From: Anodontia alba
Lineage: Eukaryota > Mollusca > Bivalvia > Lucinida > Lucinidae
Reading direction: 5' to 3'
Assembly (NCBI GenBank): GCA_964016985.1
Contig: OZ024826.1
Coordinates: forward strand, 66,777,523 to 66,841,522
DNA length: 64,000 nt
Part shown: positions 11,416 through 23,790 of the stretch, one piece after another
Position numbering within the stretch: position 1 is the first letter of the stretch
How the letters are laid out: the number at the start of each line of letters is the position of its first letter
Position numbers and translations under genes: made by a program
The notes under the pieces: model-generated
Database searches by the model: none
What the model was told of the DNA's origin: nothing
Seen by the model: the letters and a program-made list of their open reading frames with translations, nothing else

Positions 11416-11560
11416 TCACGTGACGTCATTGTTTGCTGACCCTAAAATGGCGGCGGAGGATCTGATAAATGAACGAAGAGTTGTTACAAGATTCTACATT
11501 TTACTGGGCGAAACGTGGAAACTGTTTATGGAACGTATGCGTTTGGTAAAGTACCAATAA
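11416..11560 (+). promoter_or_regulatory. Possible promoter/first exon: CRE word plus YY1-like start
   Basis: CACGTGACGTCA (about 11,418) holds an E-box and a CRE-like palindrome. About 20 bp later AAAATGGCGGC matches the YY1-type initiator often found over start codons. The ATG at 11,447 opens a 37-codon frame (MAAEDLINERR...) ending at TAA 11,558-11,560. This could be the 5' exon of an unseen gene, a promoter relic, or chance. I found no convincing downstream exon. Confidence 0.25.
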
Positions 11561-11762
11561 GCAAAAGGATATGCCGATAAGAGAACTGAGACAAATGTTT
11601 ACGCTCAGTTTCTGAGCAGCAATATTCCTTCTGATGCTGATATAATGCGTATGTTTCACTGTTAATTCGTTATGCTAGCCAGCTCTGAGTATCAGGACTT
11701 TATCAAACGAGGACTGTCGACTTAGGGTTCCAAAGAACTAAAGCAAGTATAGATTTTATTCC

Positions 11763-11763
<1 letters not shown>

Positions 11764-11810
<47 letters not shown>
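11764..11810. repeat. (GT)n microsatellite
   Basis: About 23 uninterrupted GT units, with short GTGTGTG echoes downstream. Confidence 0.95.
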
Positions 11811-11813
<3 letters not shown>

Positions 11814-12014
11814 AAAACAAACTGTGTGTGAAAACAAAATGTACCTGTGATACAGTGTTTGTTAGATAGACTTTTGATACCCTTCAGTAGTAGACATTTA
11901 ATGAGGGTTTCCAGGGGAGTGGGACGGGTACTTGTTCATTAGATGCCTGAAAGACTTGCACAATTTTCTCTTGGTCTCTGTTTCTTTCAGTAGTTGCCAG
12001 TGACATGCGGATGC

Positions 12015-12340
12015 GCATGACCCGAGTAGACTGATCAGATTGTATAGAGGCACAATTTGATCTATCCGCAGGTCGCTAATGTCAGAGAGGGAAAGAGACT
12101 GAGTATACATGGTATATACCGTAGCGCAAAAATAGAATCGATCTTATATCAAATGAGACCCAAGACAGCCTGCGCATCCAATCAGTCTGATCAGCTCTAC
12201 AATGGCCGCGTGTGGAACATTTTGAGAACAAACAGTATCAGTGTAGGTCTCGGTTAGACGGTGGATGAGCACGAACCGTGTAGACTGATCAAATTGTACT
12301 GTGCGCAGTCTGATCTGAGTCTACGCTGGTCGCTTATGCT
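12015..12340. repeat. Degenerate AGACTGATCAGATTGT-type repeats
   Basis: The words TAGACTGATCARATTGTA, CGCAGTCTGATCTG, CCTGCGCATCC and GGTCGCTWATG recur at about 12,025-12,080, 12,150-12,200 and 12,270-12,340 in both orientations. Related words occur at 1-30, 19,500-19,590 and 45,205-45,260. This is a dispersed non-coding repeat of a kind I associate with clam genomes. The class is uncertain. Confidence 0.45.
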
Positions 12341-13059
12341 ATAATTTTGTTTTCTAGTTGAATTGAAGCTTGTGAATATATCATCTCTAATGCGAGACAA
12401 TGCCCACACCATTCAAAAAAAGTAAATGAACAAATAAATAAGCAAATAAGTACAAATAAGCCAGTTTGCGCTGAAACAAAAACGGATATGCTTTATCCTT
12501 CATAGCTTCAGCTAAAAGAGGGTATCCACATTATAGTCTACTTTTTTTCTCGCATTAAATACAGGAATTGCTATGAATCAGACAGGCCTTCTGTTGGAAA
12601 TGGATCGGTCCAAAGAGTTAAGGTATAAGAGTCCGCTCAGCATAAGTGGGTTAACCTGCTTTTTCAAGCAGCCCTCACTGGGTGTTTGCTTGGCCCCGAT
12701 TTTGAATGATTTTTTCTGACTTTAACAAGCAATGTTTTTCCTACAATATTTTTTAGCAAAACCTATTTGTTACGCCGAAGGAAGGCCAAGAGGTACCGAG
12801 GGTGACTTCCTATTTGACTAAGCTTCTGGTTGGGCGATGCCTTACTGTACTACTATACTCTAGTACTGAGACTCTAACAACGTTAGAAGCTTTTTAAAAT
12901 CATTTTTACATGTACCATTTAAAATATATAAGATCCTATTTAATTCATAAATATGGATTAATTCTAATTCCCATCTGTTTGGGCCCAACCGCGATCATAA
13001 ACAAAACAAAAAAAAATCACTGTTATCCTACCTGTCGCGATTATATACACGATGAAAAC

Positions 13060-14158
13060 CACGGTAAAAAATGGGTGTCGGTCGATTCATATTCTTCAGC
13101 AGCCACTCCCCGACAATACTGAACAGGTTTTGGTCATTAAGACATGCCCAAAAATGTTTCTGAGAGGTTGTTGAGAAAACAAGATTCCGAATACGAGGGA
13201 TACGCTGTCATTCCTCTCCAAGGAAACGCTGAGCTGAAGATCTGCCATAGTGCTGTGTTCTGTCAATCTCTTTTGAATGGCTCTACTCAGAACATCCCAT
13301 ACAAGCTCCATGCACCTCAGATCCGGCTACATCGCTGGCCATTCTTAACGCCTGACATTGTTAGCTTGCAGATATCCGTCGATAATCCTTGTCCGATGCG
13401 GTTTTGCGTTGTCATCTTGGAATCTGCCATTGTTGCCAATTTATCTTAGGAAAGGCACCGCACAAGGACGTAAGATCTCGCCGTTGTCCGGTTAGTATTC
13501 CTGGAACATTTTTGATAGTGTTAGGGTTTAAGGACACGTCAACTCTTGTAGGTCATTTTGTATCGCCTCCCAGAGAAAGGGAGAAAAGAGATTGAAGAGA
13601 CAGTAGAGGAGATGAAAGAGAGGGACAGGGAAGAATGAGAACAAGAATGAAAGAAAACATTCCCCCTCTACCCTTACCTGATAGTAGGCCTTGCCCAACT
13701 GTAAGCCAATATCAGTTGGACGCGCCGGTGACGTAAGATACACGACATCTTCGCCACACCCGACCACCCTCATTCCTGGAACAATAACGAAATTGGTACG
13801 CCTGTCCGCCGTCACACCCGCCCAGACATTGACGCTTCCTCCATTATAAGCATGGCGTGGCTGCACGTTGACTTCTGCGTGACGCTCCCCGTTTCGACGC
13901 CAGAAATGTAGTGGCCTGTCAATGTGACGTAGACAAAACCGGCTCTCATCTGAGAACATGACAGTTCGCCACCGTTGTTCCATCTGACGTGATTACGACC
14001 AAATTGAAAGCGAGCTTCTCCATGCCTCTGAGAAAGATTGGGCTTCTTAGCAGGAATACGTGACTTGAGCCCAGCAGCATGGATTCGATTCCGGATGGTT
14101 TGAACAGACACGGGTATGCCTCTTTGTTGTCGAATCCGCATGGTCGTCATTTGAGCAT
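13060..14158 (-). pseudogene. Tc1-like transposase, frameshifted and interrupted
   Basis: DD34E-type transposase read on the minus strand from about 14,158 down. The N-terminal piece (TTMRIRQQRGIPVSVQTIRNR) is the second helix-turn-helix and is followed by AGLKSRIPAKKP. The next frame gives MFSDESRFCL (first catalytic Asp) and GGSVNVWAGVT. A 275-bp insertion (13,509-13,783) then interrupts the gene after NFVIVPG. Beyond it lie a second-Asp region (about 13,415), a damaged NPIE-like region (about 13,310) and a C-terminal piece ending near 13,060. At least three frame changes occur. The first helix-turn-helix is absent, so the 5' end is truncated at about 14,158. No TIRs were identified. Confidence 0.85.
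13509..13783 (-). mobile_element. 275-bp insertion with 12-bp target duplication (SINE-like)
   Basis: ATTCCTGGAACA occurs at 13,497-13,508 and again at 13,772-13,783, bracketing sequence foreign to the Tc1 frame. In minus-strand orientation the insert ends in a short A-run, as expected of a short retroposon. Its head (GGTGTGGCGAAGATGTCG) is only vaguely tRNA-like, so SINE is a guess. The insertion itself is well supported by the duplication and by the broken transposase. Confidence 0.65.
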
Positions 14159-14159
14159 T

Positions 14160-15900
14160 GGTAAGTTTCTAAGCGTGGTAATTCGTAATAAAAGTCAACA
14201 AGAAATATCTTTAAAAAAGATAAACGGCGTAAGAGGTACTGGAATATGAATATTGAAACAACTTTGTGGTTCAATATGAAAAGAAGAAGGCTAAAAGTAA
14301 TATAAACTTTATTACGAATTCAAACAGAATCATGAAAGTTTTAATACTGTATAACATTGTATATATTGCAAGGGTTGGCAGGTGAGAGAGTGTACTCAGA
14401 TGCGTAAACATCTGTGCTAAATAATGAAAAGCAATTTAGCATATAAATGTAAAGCATATAATTTTGTGTGTTAATTTGTATACTTTACTAGTATTAGAAA
14501 TATCCTTGCCAACCATGCACCTTTTTTTGATAAAGAGTAAGCAAAGTGTAACACTGACCATGAAGATTGGCAAAAACTGGAAAAAACATACATTATGTAT
14601 TTAATTTGTAATAAGAGGGTCATGATGGCCCTGGATTGCTCACGTGGGAAGCAGATTTTTTTAGCCTGGCGGAAGGATATTTTCAAAGTTTTCTGCATAT
14701 ATATATCTGACCCTGCCCTTTGTTGGTGATTTATTTTTGTTTTTCTTTTGGTGATACAAATTAATTTGAAAAATTTTGATGGATGGTTAATCCAGTAATG
14801 TTTGTGAGTATTATTGAAATCTAATTAGTTGCTGATTTCAAAATGTTCGAAGAAAACTAATTAGTTGCTGATTACAAAATGTTCGAAGTGTTCTCGACAG
14901 ACATATGAGGAACCAACCAAAATAATTTGAACAAATTTGATAGACATTCACCTATGGAACATTTGTACAAAATTTTTGAAATTGGACCATAGGTTGTGCA
15001 GAAGAAGAACTGTCAAGTTTACTCTACATAATTCCATATATAATGAAAAGTAACCACGCCAACTGGAAGCATATTTTGAGACAGAACAGAATTCTTTTAA
15101 CAAGATTTAAAGACCTTCTACTGAAGAAACATTTCTGTGAAAAAACATCTAACCAGCCCGTACTAGGTTAGGTTGCTATAGCAACAAGAGGGATCCAGTG
15201 CTCCAGCTAGGATTTTAGGGCAGAGGGGTGCTGGGTAGGGCACTTTTGCGCGTGCGGGTAAAAAAATAGGGCATTTTTTTTTCATTGAAATGGTCAATTA
15301 TCAGTACCATTATGATCTATAGTGTACTGTGCAATTCAGCCTCATGTAACATAGATCTATTACTTTATTTTTGATCTAAGAAACAGTAAGGGTAACAGAG
15401 AAATAAATTAAATGGGGTCTTACAATTTATATTTTTTATTTAGGACTGAACTTTGGGATTACCTCTCTTCAATGAGAGAAAATTCTGTGTATCACAATAG
15501 TAGCAGACACACTTATTTTTTTTTTTTCCTTTGTAAAATGTGGACATTTCACGTGAATAGTTTGGCGTAGAATAGTTAGAGTGTGTCATTATTTGGATGA
15601 CTGATTGTTCAGATATTTTAAGCTACAAGCAACTGGTTCACATAGGCGACCATTTAGTTTTTTCAGTTTTCAGATTTTTAACGCTGCCAGGCAACTGCGT
15701 CACATAGAGGTAGCGCCAGGTGACCATTTAGTCACACAATATTATTATTGTATCAATTAAATTTCAATTTTTATCGAGTTGTAGATCCTCTTCCTACCAA
15801 GTGCTCTAATCTAAACAGACAATCACATTAAGTATTACATTTCTACATTTTTTATGTAATTTATTAAACGGTTATTATTATCTTTTCTCTCTGATGTTCA
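14160..15900. other. Unassigned repeat-like sequence
   Basis: No gene is supported. A 36-bp tandem duplication (CTAATTAGTTGCTGAT..., 14,821 and 14,857) is present. The block 14,890-15,010 contains AAATTGGACCATAGGTTG and GAACAAATTT words resembling core repeats of the tandem-core elements elsewhere in the window. A poly(T)-type run lies at 15,515-15,530. Confidence 0.4.
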
Positions 15901-16048
15901 AGACTTAGTATTAAACTTGGAATTAAATCTCATAATAGTTGAGCCTCTGTATTACTATTCAAGGGGAATAACTAGGAAAATTCTGCATCCGTCAGAAAAC
16001 GGAGAAAGTGAATTCAGGACAAGAAAACTTCAGCAAACAACATCGCCA

Positions 16049-16102
<54 letters not shown>
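16049..16102. repeat. (CT)n microsatellite
   Basis: Nearly pure CT/TC repeat. The plus-strand frame over it gives an artefactual Ser-Leu run. Confidence 0.95.
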
Positions 16103-16106
<4 letters not shown>

Positions 16107-16355
16107 TCGTTTAACTAACTGTTTGCAATATTATTGCATAATAAATTGGAATTGATTATCTAATTGTAAAGATGAATTGGTTAAACAACAATAGTGATCT
16201 AGCTTAATTTCACGGTGACTGAACGCACCATACTTCAAATAGCCGAAAAATAACGGTCTCTATTCATAAACTTTGAACAATCATTCGGCCCTCCAACACA
16301 TTGACTTTTCAGACGTGGGAAACACGTAACCAAATGACTAGGTGCACAGAGTTTG

Positions 16356-16745
16356 TTACTATTTTTAGCTCCGCTTCAGGTAGGATGTTTTAAAATATCT
16401 CGATTTATACCTGATGAATTGTTTATAAATGAAGCACAGAGTTCGCGGAAAATCAAGCTCTTTCTCGTGGTGTCAGTGCTATTCTGCAATCTGGTCTGAT
16501 TCTCGAGAACATTCGGAGAATGTTTTTTGGTCAAAATTCATGTACATTGTTCCGGTGACCCAGATTGACAGCAAAAACATTCTTCGAATGTTCTCGAGAA
16601 TTAGACCAGATCGCAGAATAGTGCTTACACCACCAGAAAGACATTGATTTTCCGCGTACTCTGCGCTTTCTTTGAATAAATTCCATTCAGTATGAGAAGA
16701 GATATTCTAAAAAATCCTACCTGAAGCGGAGGCTAAAAATAGTAA
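16356..16745. mobile_element. 390-bp foldback element
   Basis: Two long inverted arms: TTACTATTTTTAGC...TCCGCTTCAGGTAGGAT at the left and ATCCTACCTGAAGCGGA...GCTAAAAATAGTAA at the right. Matching inner blocks include GAGTTCGCGGAAAATCAA with its partner at about 16,650 and TCTCGAGAACATTCG with its partner at about 16,590. Arms are about 175 bp and the unpaired centre about 45 bp. Non-coding; a MITE-type foldback transposon of unknown superfamily. Confidence 0.8.
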
Positions 16746-17467
16746 TATTACTTCTTCGTGTCGTTTACGCTCCGACGCAATAGGCCGCTTACACCGTGAA
16801 TAAATAAAAGGGGTGTTCAACAAACCTATTACCTAGTTAAGAATGTACAATATTATTTATGTTGCCAATATTTCTACCAAGCTTAAGGCATAGTTCCTGT
16901 TTATTTATTATATAAAATTAAACCATGCAATTTTACATCCCATTTGCACATAATACAAGGCACATGATAATTCTGTATATTAAGGACACAGTGGAGAGAA
17001 GTAAACTTGAACGTCCCTTACTTGAACGTCCCTTGTTCGCTTAGCGTTTGGGCCGCTTATATCAAACACATTTATTTACACTGTATAGAATTAAAAGCTC
17101 GTCTATAATCATTTATTTCATTGCAACTATTTTATTGGTATTATTTAAATTATGGGTATTTTTGTCTATTGTTTAACATCTGCATTGCCATACTGTACAA
17201 CTTGAAATAGATAAATGTCATAATTAAGTGATTGTTCAGTCACGAATATATTCATCAAACATCGATAAATTTTATACTTACCTCTACTTTTTTAAAGAAG
17301 TTTACACATTTTTAACCAATCGCAAATTACAATTTATTCATTCGAGACTAATACCAATAAGTATGTTAAAAGCCAGCTTATACAGCTACGCCGAAAAAGT
17401 CGATCCTCGACACGGCTTGTTGCTCTGGGTCTTCCTGAACGTGGGAAATTCTTGACACCCAGCTGCT

Positions 17468-17540
17468 GCATAGCGTGGCCTTATCCTGTGGATAGACTTG
17501 AACGCCATGGTGTCTACCGCAGGATAAGGCCACGCTATGC
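17468..17540 (+). repeat. 73-bp hairpin, pre-miRNA-like geometry
   Basis: GCATAGCGTGGCCTTATCCT pairs perfectly with AGGATAAGGCCACGCTATGC, and the stem continues with minor mismatch to about 29 bp around a 14-nt loop containing CGCCATGG. It may be the core of a small foldback element: flanking inverted words (ATTACTCCTCCGTCA at 17,583 and TGACGGAGGAGTCAAT near 17,759) lie next to it. A microRNA-type transcript is possible but unproven. Confidence 0.55.
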
Positions 17541-18057
17541 CACGTCGACTAGAATTGTGCCCTAGCCCGTCTAATTTGACAAATTACTCCTCCGTCAGGC
17601 CCATGTGAATTTCCTTAGACAAACTTTGTATTGATATACCTGTGCTTACCTGTAAAAAGCACGTGTTGATTTGTTTGTCTAACTAAAAACATTGACAATT
17701 ACCTTATTAGCTATTTTGAATGGTCAGTTGCGGTTGTCAGTTAAATGGTCAAGTGACTTGACGGAGGAGTCAATTTTCGGTGACGACGTTGCACTGTGAT
17801 CAAAGTCTATGGTGTTTACCGTTAACTGTTTTAAAGGAAACTTCACTAATTCCGCACGAGTTTCACATGCTTAAATCCATATTAAAATTAAGGAAAAGCG
17901 TACAGGTGATTGAGTTTATCATTACAACTTTTCAATGTTTAACGAATGAATAAAGAAATGAACGAACAAACGAACAAACGAAGAATGAATGAATGAATGA
18001 ATGAATGAATGAATGAGGTAAAAAAATATTCAAGACGCGTGATTACTAAAGGTATTT

Positions 18058-18420
18058 TCATGTTTTTGACGAACCCTCATGCGATCTGCAGCATCGGTGA
18101 TCAGACGTTTAGGTCAAAAAGGGCCAACGCTTTTCGGATCACTTTCAAGCACAGGCTGACAATTAAAATGATGTAAACTATACAAAAATCGAACAGCAGC
18201 TACTGAGTTATGCCCAGTTATGGCCCATTTTTCACGTTTTTTGACGACCCCTCATCAGATCTGCAGCATCTGTATCAGGCGTTAAGGTCCAAAACGACCA
18301 ACGCTTTCCGGATCCCATTAAAGCACAGACTGACGATGTCAATTTCACGAACATCTGACCAGCAGTTACTGAGTCATGCACCGTTATGTCCCACGGGCCT
18401 TTACGCTTTTGTTACGATTT
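18058..18420 (+). repeat. Two tandem copies of a ~173-bp unit
   Basis: Copies start at CATGTTTTTGACGAACCCTC (18,058) and CACGTTTTTTGACGACCCCT (18,232). They share GATCTGCAGCATC, CCAACGCTTT, AAGCACAG and ACTGAGTTATGC-like words. The two are well diverged. The family is unknown. No coding frame is conserved between them. Confidence 0.7.
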
Positions 18421-18429
18421 GCATGGTTT

Positions 18430-20420
18430 GAAAGTTGACCCGCGTTCAACAGCTTCTGAAAGACTTTTGGTCATGTCTTAGGGACCAAATCCTGTTTAGT
18501 ATTGTCGGGAAGTGGCGGCTGAAGAATGTGATAAACGATATTTGAAAATCGATCTACCCAGAAGCATTTTACAGTCCTTTGTGTGCCATTGGTCACTACT
18601 TTTTTGACCGAGTATATCTTGTTAGCATTGTGGTGTGGCCGTCACTTGGTAGCACTGTGGCTATCTATCCTTGAGGTGGAGTGCTATATGACTGCCTCTT
18701 TCTACTTGTAGAGGATGTGGCCGGTCGCACTGTCCCTGGATTTATTCACCCTATCGATGCTATGGTCGATACCATGGGGATCATCTTGGAAGGGTTATAT
18801 CAAAACTAAAATCACAATAGCCACACAATTCTACAGTAATACAAGATGAAGCTTGGTTATGATTCTATATTTTATACAATGACGAATGACGACGCACGTC
18901 ACCGGATAGAACAAGTGACGTCATTGCCGTCGCGGCTGAATCCCCGACGTCATGATTGATCTATCACATGACTCAATTTCTTAATGTCGACGTCGGCGCC
19001 ATGGACAATGAGCGTCTAAGTGTCGGCAGAGTCGCCCACCAACGATCTATGCAAACTCCATTTAACACATTAAATTTGAACATTAAATCGTAATGCCCGG
19101 ATAACAATCAAGGCTGTGACATTCCAAATGTCGAAACCCTAATCAAGACATTCCTTATTTTCTAGCTGTACCAGAAAGTATCAATAAATCCGAATGCTGA
19201 CATATGATCTATGGAAAAGTAGTACTGGATCAACTCTAACTGTGCCCAGATTTCAGCAGACGACCAATTTAACAGAAAATTATTACTAATTCAGCAGATG
19301 GCATTCAAACAAAAAATTGTACCTTAACTTATCACCACTTTAATTAATTACAAAATTGAGTACATACGCGTGTGATTAAAATGCATAAATGTGGGTGCGT
19401 GTATGCCTGTATGTTCGTGCGTATGTCCGCGGTTCCTAATATTTATTGACCGGCGCGACTTCCTATGGTGCTGTGCTTTGAATGCATTTGCGCCTGCTAG
19501 AAAGAGACCCTGATCAGACTGCACGACCGCAGCTACAACTCGAGCAAACTGATGATCAGACTGCACAACCGAGCGCAGCCTGTTCGGTACTCCCGAAATA
19601 ACTCAGGTAACATATGCAGAATTGGATCAAACTGCGTACAATATTCCATTAATAATTGTAGGTTTCCTTTTCAGTCTCGGACGCATTTCTGCCTTTTCAG
19701 AATTACCACAAAAGCCCACAACAATTAAATTAAAATAAAGTATTATAAAAATACCGCTCACCGAAATATTTTCAACCTATGATACTCTTTACGTTGTCTG
19801 ATTGCCCTCTCATTGAAACATTTGAAACATTTTCGGTGGGTTATATACGTATAGTAAGATAAATGTCAAAAAGAATTGCCTTTCAAAGAACACACAAAAT
19901 CACGAAAATCGGAGATGTCGTGATTCACGTTTAAGCGCTTTGCAAGCGGTTTAACCTGTTCAAAATACCGTAAAATATAGATTACGCAACTTTTACACGT
20001 ATTTGTAGAAAAAGGCTTTAGGGTGACAAAACGGTACTTACAAATAACAAAATGAGGTCAGCCTGCACCGTGCCCTGTTGCGTGTCGTAACACTAACCAT
20101 GGTCCAAAAGGTGTTACTTTTCTAAAAGTGTTTATTTCTAAACAACTGACACAAAATTTTATGCATAAAAATTCAAATAATCCACATTTTTTCAAAAGGA
20201 AATGATTATAGGAAAAATCATTGTCCGAATTCCTGGAAAATTATAGGAAAAATCCGGTACCAAAGTAGGTACATCATTTCCTATAGTCTATAAATAGAGG
20301 TCAGAAGAAAAAAAATATAACACAAGTGGCCCTGGGACGATAGCAACAAGATCATTTCGTCACTATTCTGCTTACGCAATCCGACGCTGATCAAAAGAGC
20401 ATCTGCACAGGACTGTTGGT
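18430..20420. other. No supported gene
   Basis: 18,880-19,010 is unusually rich in GACGTCA/GACGTC words. 19,495-19,600 contains the GATCAGACTGCA repeat family. Nothing else can be named. Confidence 0.4.
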
Positions 20421-20423
20421 GTC

Positions 20424-20426
<3 letters not shown>

Positions 20427-20454
<28 letters not shown>

Positions 20455-20473
20455 GTAATAATAATAATAATAG
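20427..20473. repeat. (AAT)n microsatellite
   Basis: AAT units with one AGT interruption. Confidence 0.9.
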
Positions 20474-21505
20474 AGAGGGAAGCCTTTGCCGTTTTTACGC
20501 CTACTAAAGCATTTAGATTTTTAACTTGAAATTTCCGCTGAAAACTAAACCAGCGTGCGAAAATGTATTGTCCGCTACCGGGCCACTTGATGTGCCTGCA
20601 TCTGACCAGTCTGCTTATTTTATTTTTTTTTCTTTTATATATCTATTTATTTATTTATAAACACAAAGTATTTCGTGCATTTGGTGCATATTGCCAATAG
20701 AGCACCACAAACATTTTTTGCATCGGCCTAAACACGACCTCGTCAGAGGATGAATTATCGTTACTTTCGCAGTCATTCACCTTCTCCGGCTCAAACTGAT
20801 ATGGCTGTATATACGTTTAGCTCCGACATTTCATAAAAATCGTCGATTAAAACACGAGAATCTTCCATCATTTAGCGAAGTACATAGATTATCCTTGCTT
20901 TTTCCTATTAACGAGTTACATTTTTGTAACCTTCTACGTCACTTCCGGTCAGTTCTTGGTGGAGTAATGTCCCTTAAATTTTTCGGCATTTTTCCGTAAA
21001 AAAATAGTACTTAAGTAAATTCGGTTATAAAAATGAAAATTTAATTATAATGACTGGCAAATATGTCATACTATAAAATTCTTTAAAACTAACAATTTTT
21101 TAAAGAGATTTTGAATTAGAGGATGCGGGGGCTTTAAGAAGCTCTAAGGGAGGCAACATGACCTTGTCAATCCTTACAGTGTGGCTGTTTTCCTAAATCT
21201 GTATTTTCCTAAATCTCCGTTTAGGCTGATAGACTTGATGGGCGAAGCGTGCTTACCAAGTAATGTTTACTACCAATGGATGTCTGATTAAACCCCATTT
21301 ATAATGGGTCCATGTCTGCCTGTCTGAACATTTCTAATTTTGCCTTTGTGTATATCGAATTGATCATCTTCCGAAATACGATTTTGATATGTTGATCTCA
21401 TACTCATTTGTACTAGAAAAACGCTCCAGCCCATACCAGTCAAGTTCACTATGGAAGAACTGGGAAAAATCTCTAAGAGCTACGGTATAGCCCAGATCTA
21501 CGCAC

Positions 21506-21545
21506 GCCCCCCCCCCACCCCCCCCCCCCCCCACACACACACACC
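21506..21545. repeat. Poly(C)/(CA)n tract
   Basis: C-rich run followed by CACACACACACA. The minus-strand Gly-rich frame across it is an artefact. Confidence 0.9.
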
Positions 21546-21549
21546 CATC

Positions 21550-22998
21550 TCCCACCCTCCAACCCCACCCCATGCCACCAACTTGCTTTCTGTTTATTCC
21601 CCAATTTGACAGACATCTGCGAGAAACCCGCTTTGCTGACAGAGAGGAGCTCATACAAGCTATTTCCGGGTCGCTCTAAACACTTGCTCGTGATTGAATG
21701 TTGATGAGTTGCTGGGATAAGTGCATTCGATGCAAAGGAGGCTGTAGCGGCGTTAGTTGGCGGACTTCGAAGAGAAGGTTGTAGCTGCATTAGTTCGCGG
21801 ATTTTTAACCACCCTCGTACAGGCTGATGTAGACCTAGCCCGTTTTATTAGCTTTAGCTCGTACATTCTCCAACTCAGTTTTCTTCATCATTTTAATGAT
21901 TACAGTAATGAGAAATAAACATTTTAAGGACTATGAGCAACAGTTGACTATGAGTAACAGCTTCAAATTTAGCCATTCTGGAAAAGATTTCTTTTAAACC
22001 CCACAGAATTGATGAAAACCATGATTATTGTAATACACCATCGCCGCTGCATAGTTGGGCACAGCAAAGCTTAAGTTCAGCCTGCGCAAACGAGCAGTTT
22101 GGAATTGTTTCGGTCGCATACGTGACAGTCGGATATGTATTATGGAATGCAATTGTGAACAGTCAAGGTCTTTGTCAGACTGTATTGTCTTCGATTTTGC
22201 TGTTTCTTATATGGCAAAAAGACTCCTCTTTCCGTGTTGTGGCTCATTCAGTACGAGTGTTGATTGATGCCTCTACGATTACCATATCGTAATCTCCGGC
22301 TTGTCAACCAAACGAGGTCGACGTATGCACTTATCTATGCTGATTATCTGAGAATTAGCGGAGTCGTACGTCAGAAGATAAAACTACACTTAATACTGTT
22401 AAAATAAATAAATAAATTTAGCGTCTCCGGAGAATCTTACTGTAAAGTTTGTGCAGTTTATTTGTAGTAGGTAAATTAGGGGTGGCGGATATATATACAC
22501 GTTAAACTTCCAGGTAAAGAGAGTTCGGTTGAATAAGACATCGTGCATGTGAACGCTTTGGTGGGAAATGAAGCGTGTAAGAGAAACAACAACATTAATT
22601 AACATACCCCTACTGTTAACATTTTTCTGCACATGCCGAACCATTCGGCGGCATTATCTTGTTTAAAGTTTTACGACTTAAAACCATTTTTGGTAGTAAG
22701 TTGTTGCAGAACTAAGTTGAGAAAGGCTTTTCTTGCATGCGCTTTTTCCCGCCAAAATTCTCAACCGCACACTGTCTTACTCGATTGTACATTTTACTGG
22801 GATGATCAGTGTGTACTAGAAAATTCAAAATTCATTAACTAACTGATAAAAATGTTTCTCTAGTTGTTCTGGATTCCATTTGGCGTGTGACATACAGCGG
22901 TGCGTTTTTATAATTCCTTGCTCGAAATATGATTTCATTTTAAATTATGTGTTACACTTTAGTTTACACTGTCTGCTTAGCAGAGAAATCACCTTAGA

Positions 22999-23000
<2 letters not shown>
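21550..23000. other. No supported gene
   Basis: Short open frames only, with no recognisable domain, tandem array or terminal repeat. Confidence 0.4.

Positions 23001-23091
<91 letters not shown>
23001..23091. repeat. (AT)n microsatellite
   Basis: About 45 uninterrupted AT units. It can form a cruciform. Confidence 0.95.
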
Positions 23092-23092
<1 letters not shown>

Positions 23093-23790
23093 ATGTTTAA
23101 TTAATAATTACATTTTAAGTATGAAATTCACATATTTCTGGTCTACCTCATAGAAGTTCAATTCAAGACGGAGATTTAAATGTCTTTTGTCTTTGTATAA
23201 ATGTGTACCTGATAGAAACCATTGACCATTGCTGTATGAAAACGTGTATACAAATAAAATGTTTGATAGTTGCCTCCCCTGAAAGTGTATCCAGTCACGT
23301 TGATGATGCCGCATAATGAAACAAACGAAGTTCCAGAATTTATATCCCATCCATTTTTTTGTAGTGTAGTCTTGGGGCAGCGACTGATAACCGAATACCG
23401 CAAGTAAATTCAATTTTAACTAAATTACCTTTTCTAGATAAACTATGTATTACACAATATACTGATACAAAACAGTACTTAAATTTCAAAGTTTGTCACA
23501 TACCATACAATTTAATAAAATGAATCTGTACTTTTGTTTCGAATAAGCCAGTTAAACAATTGTAGAACTAACCAGATCTCTGATATGCAGCGGCTACCCA
23601 AAGGGATTAATTGGACATGGCATTAAATTACAACACGAATTCAGAGAACTGAACTTTTTCACAAGAAAAAATATGCAAGAAACAGAAATTACAACATACA
23701 TTTCCACTCATAATCCAAAAAAAATCCGAATATGTTTGGAACCATAAAGAATAATATATTAAGAGCAAGCGACAGCCATCAAAGTAGTAT

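Noticed and set aside
21364..21790. Gly-rich minus-strand frames
   Set aside because: The Gly/Val run is the translation of a poly(C)/(CA) tract; the rest has no recognisable motif.
23108..23413. 101-codon minus-strand frame rich in aromatic residues (possible secreted-protein exon)
   Set aside because: Two overlapping frames look equally protein-like, and I cannot identify a domain, splice sites or a signal peptide.
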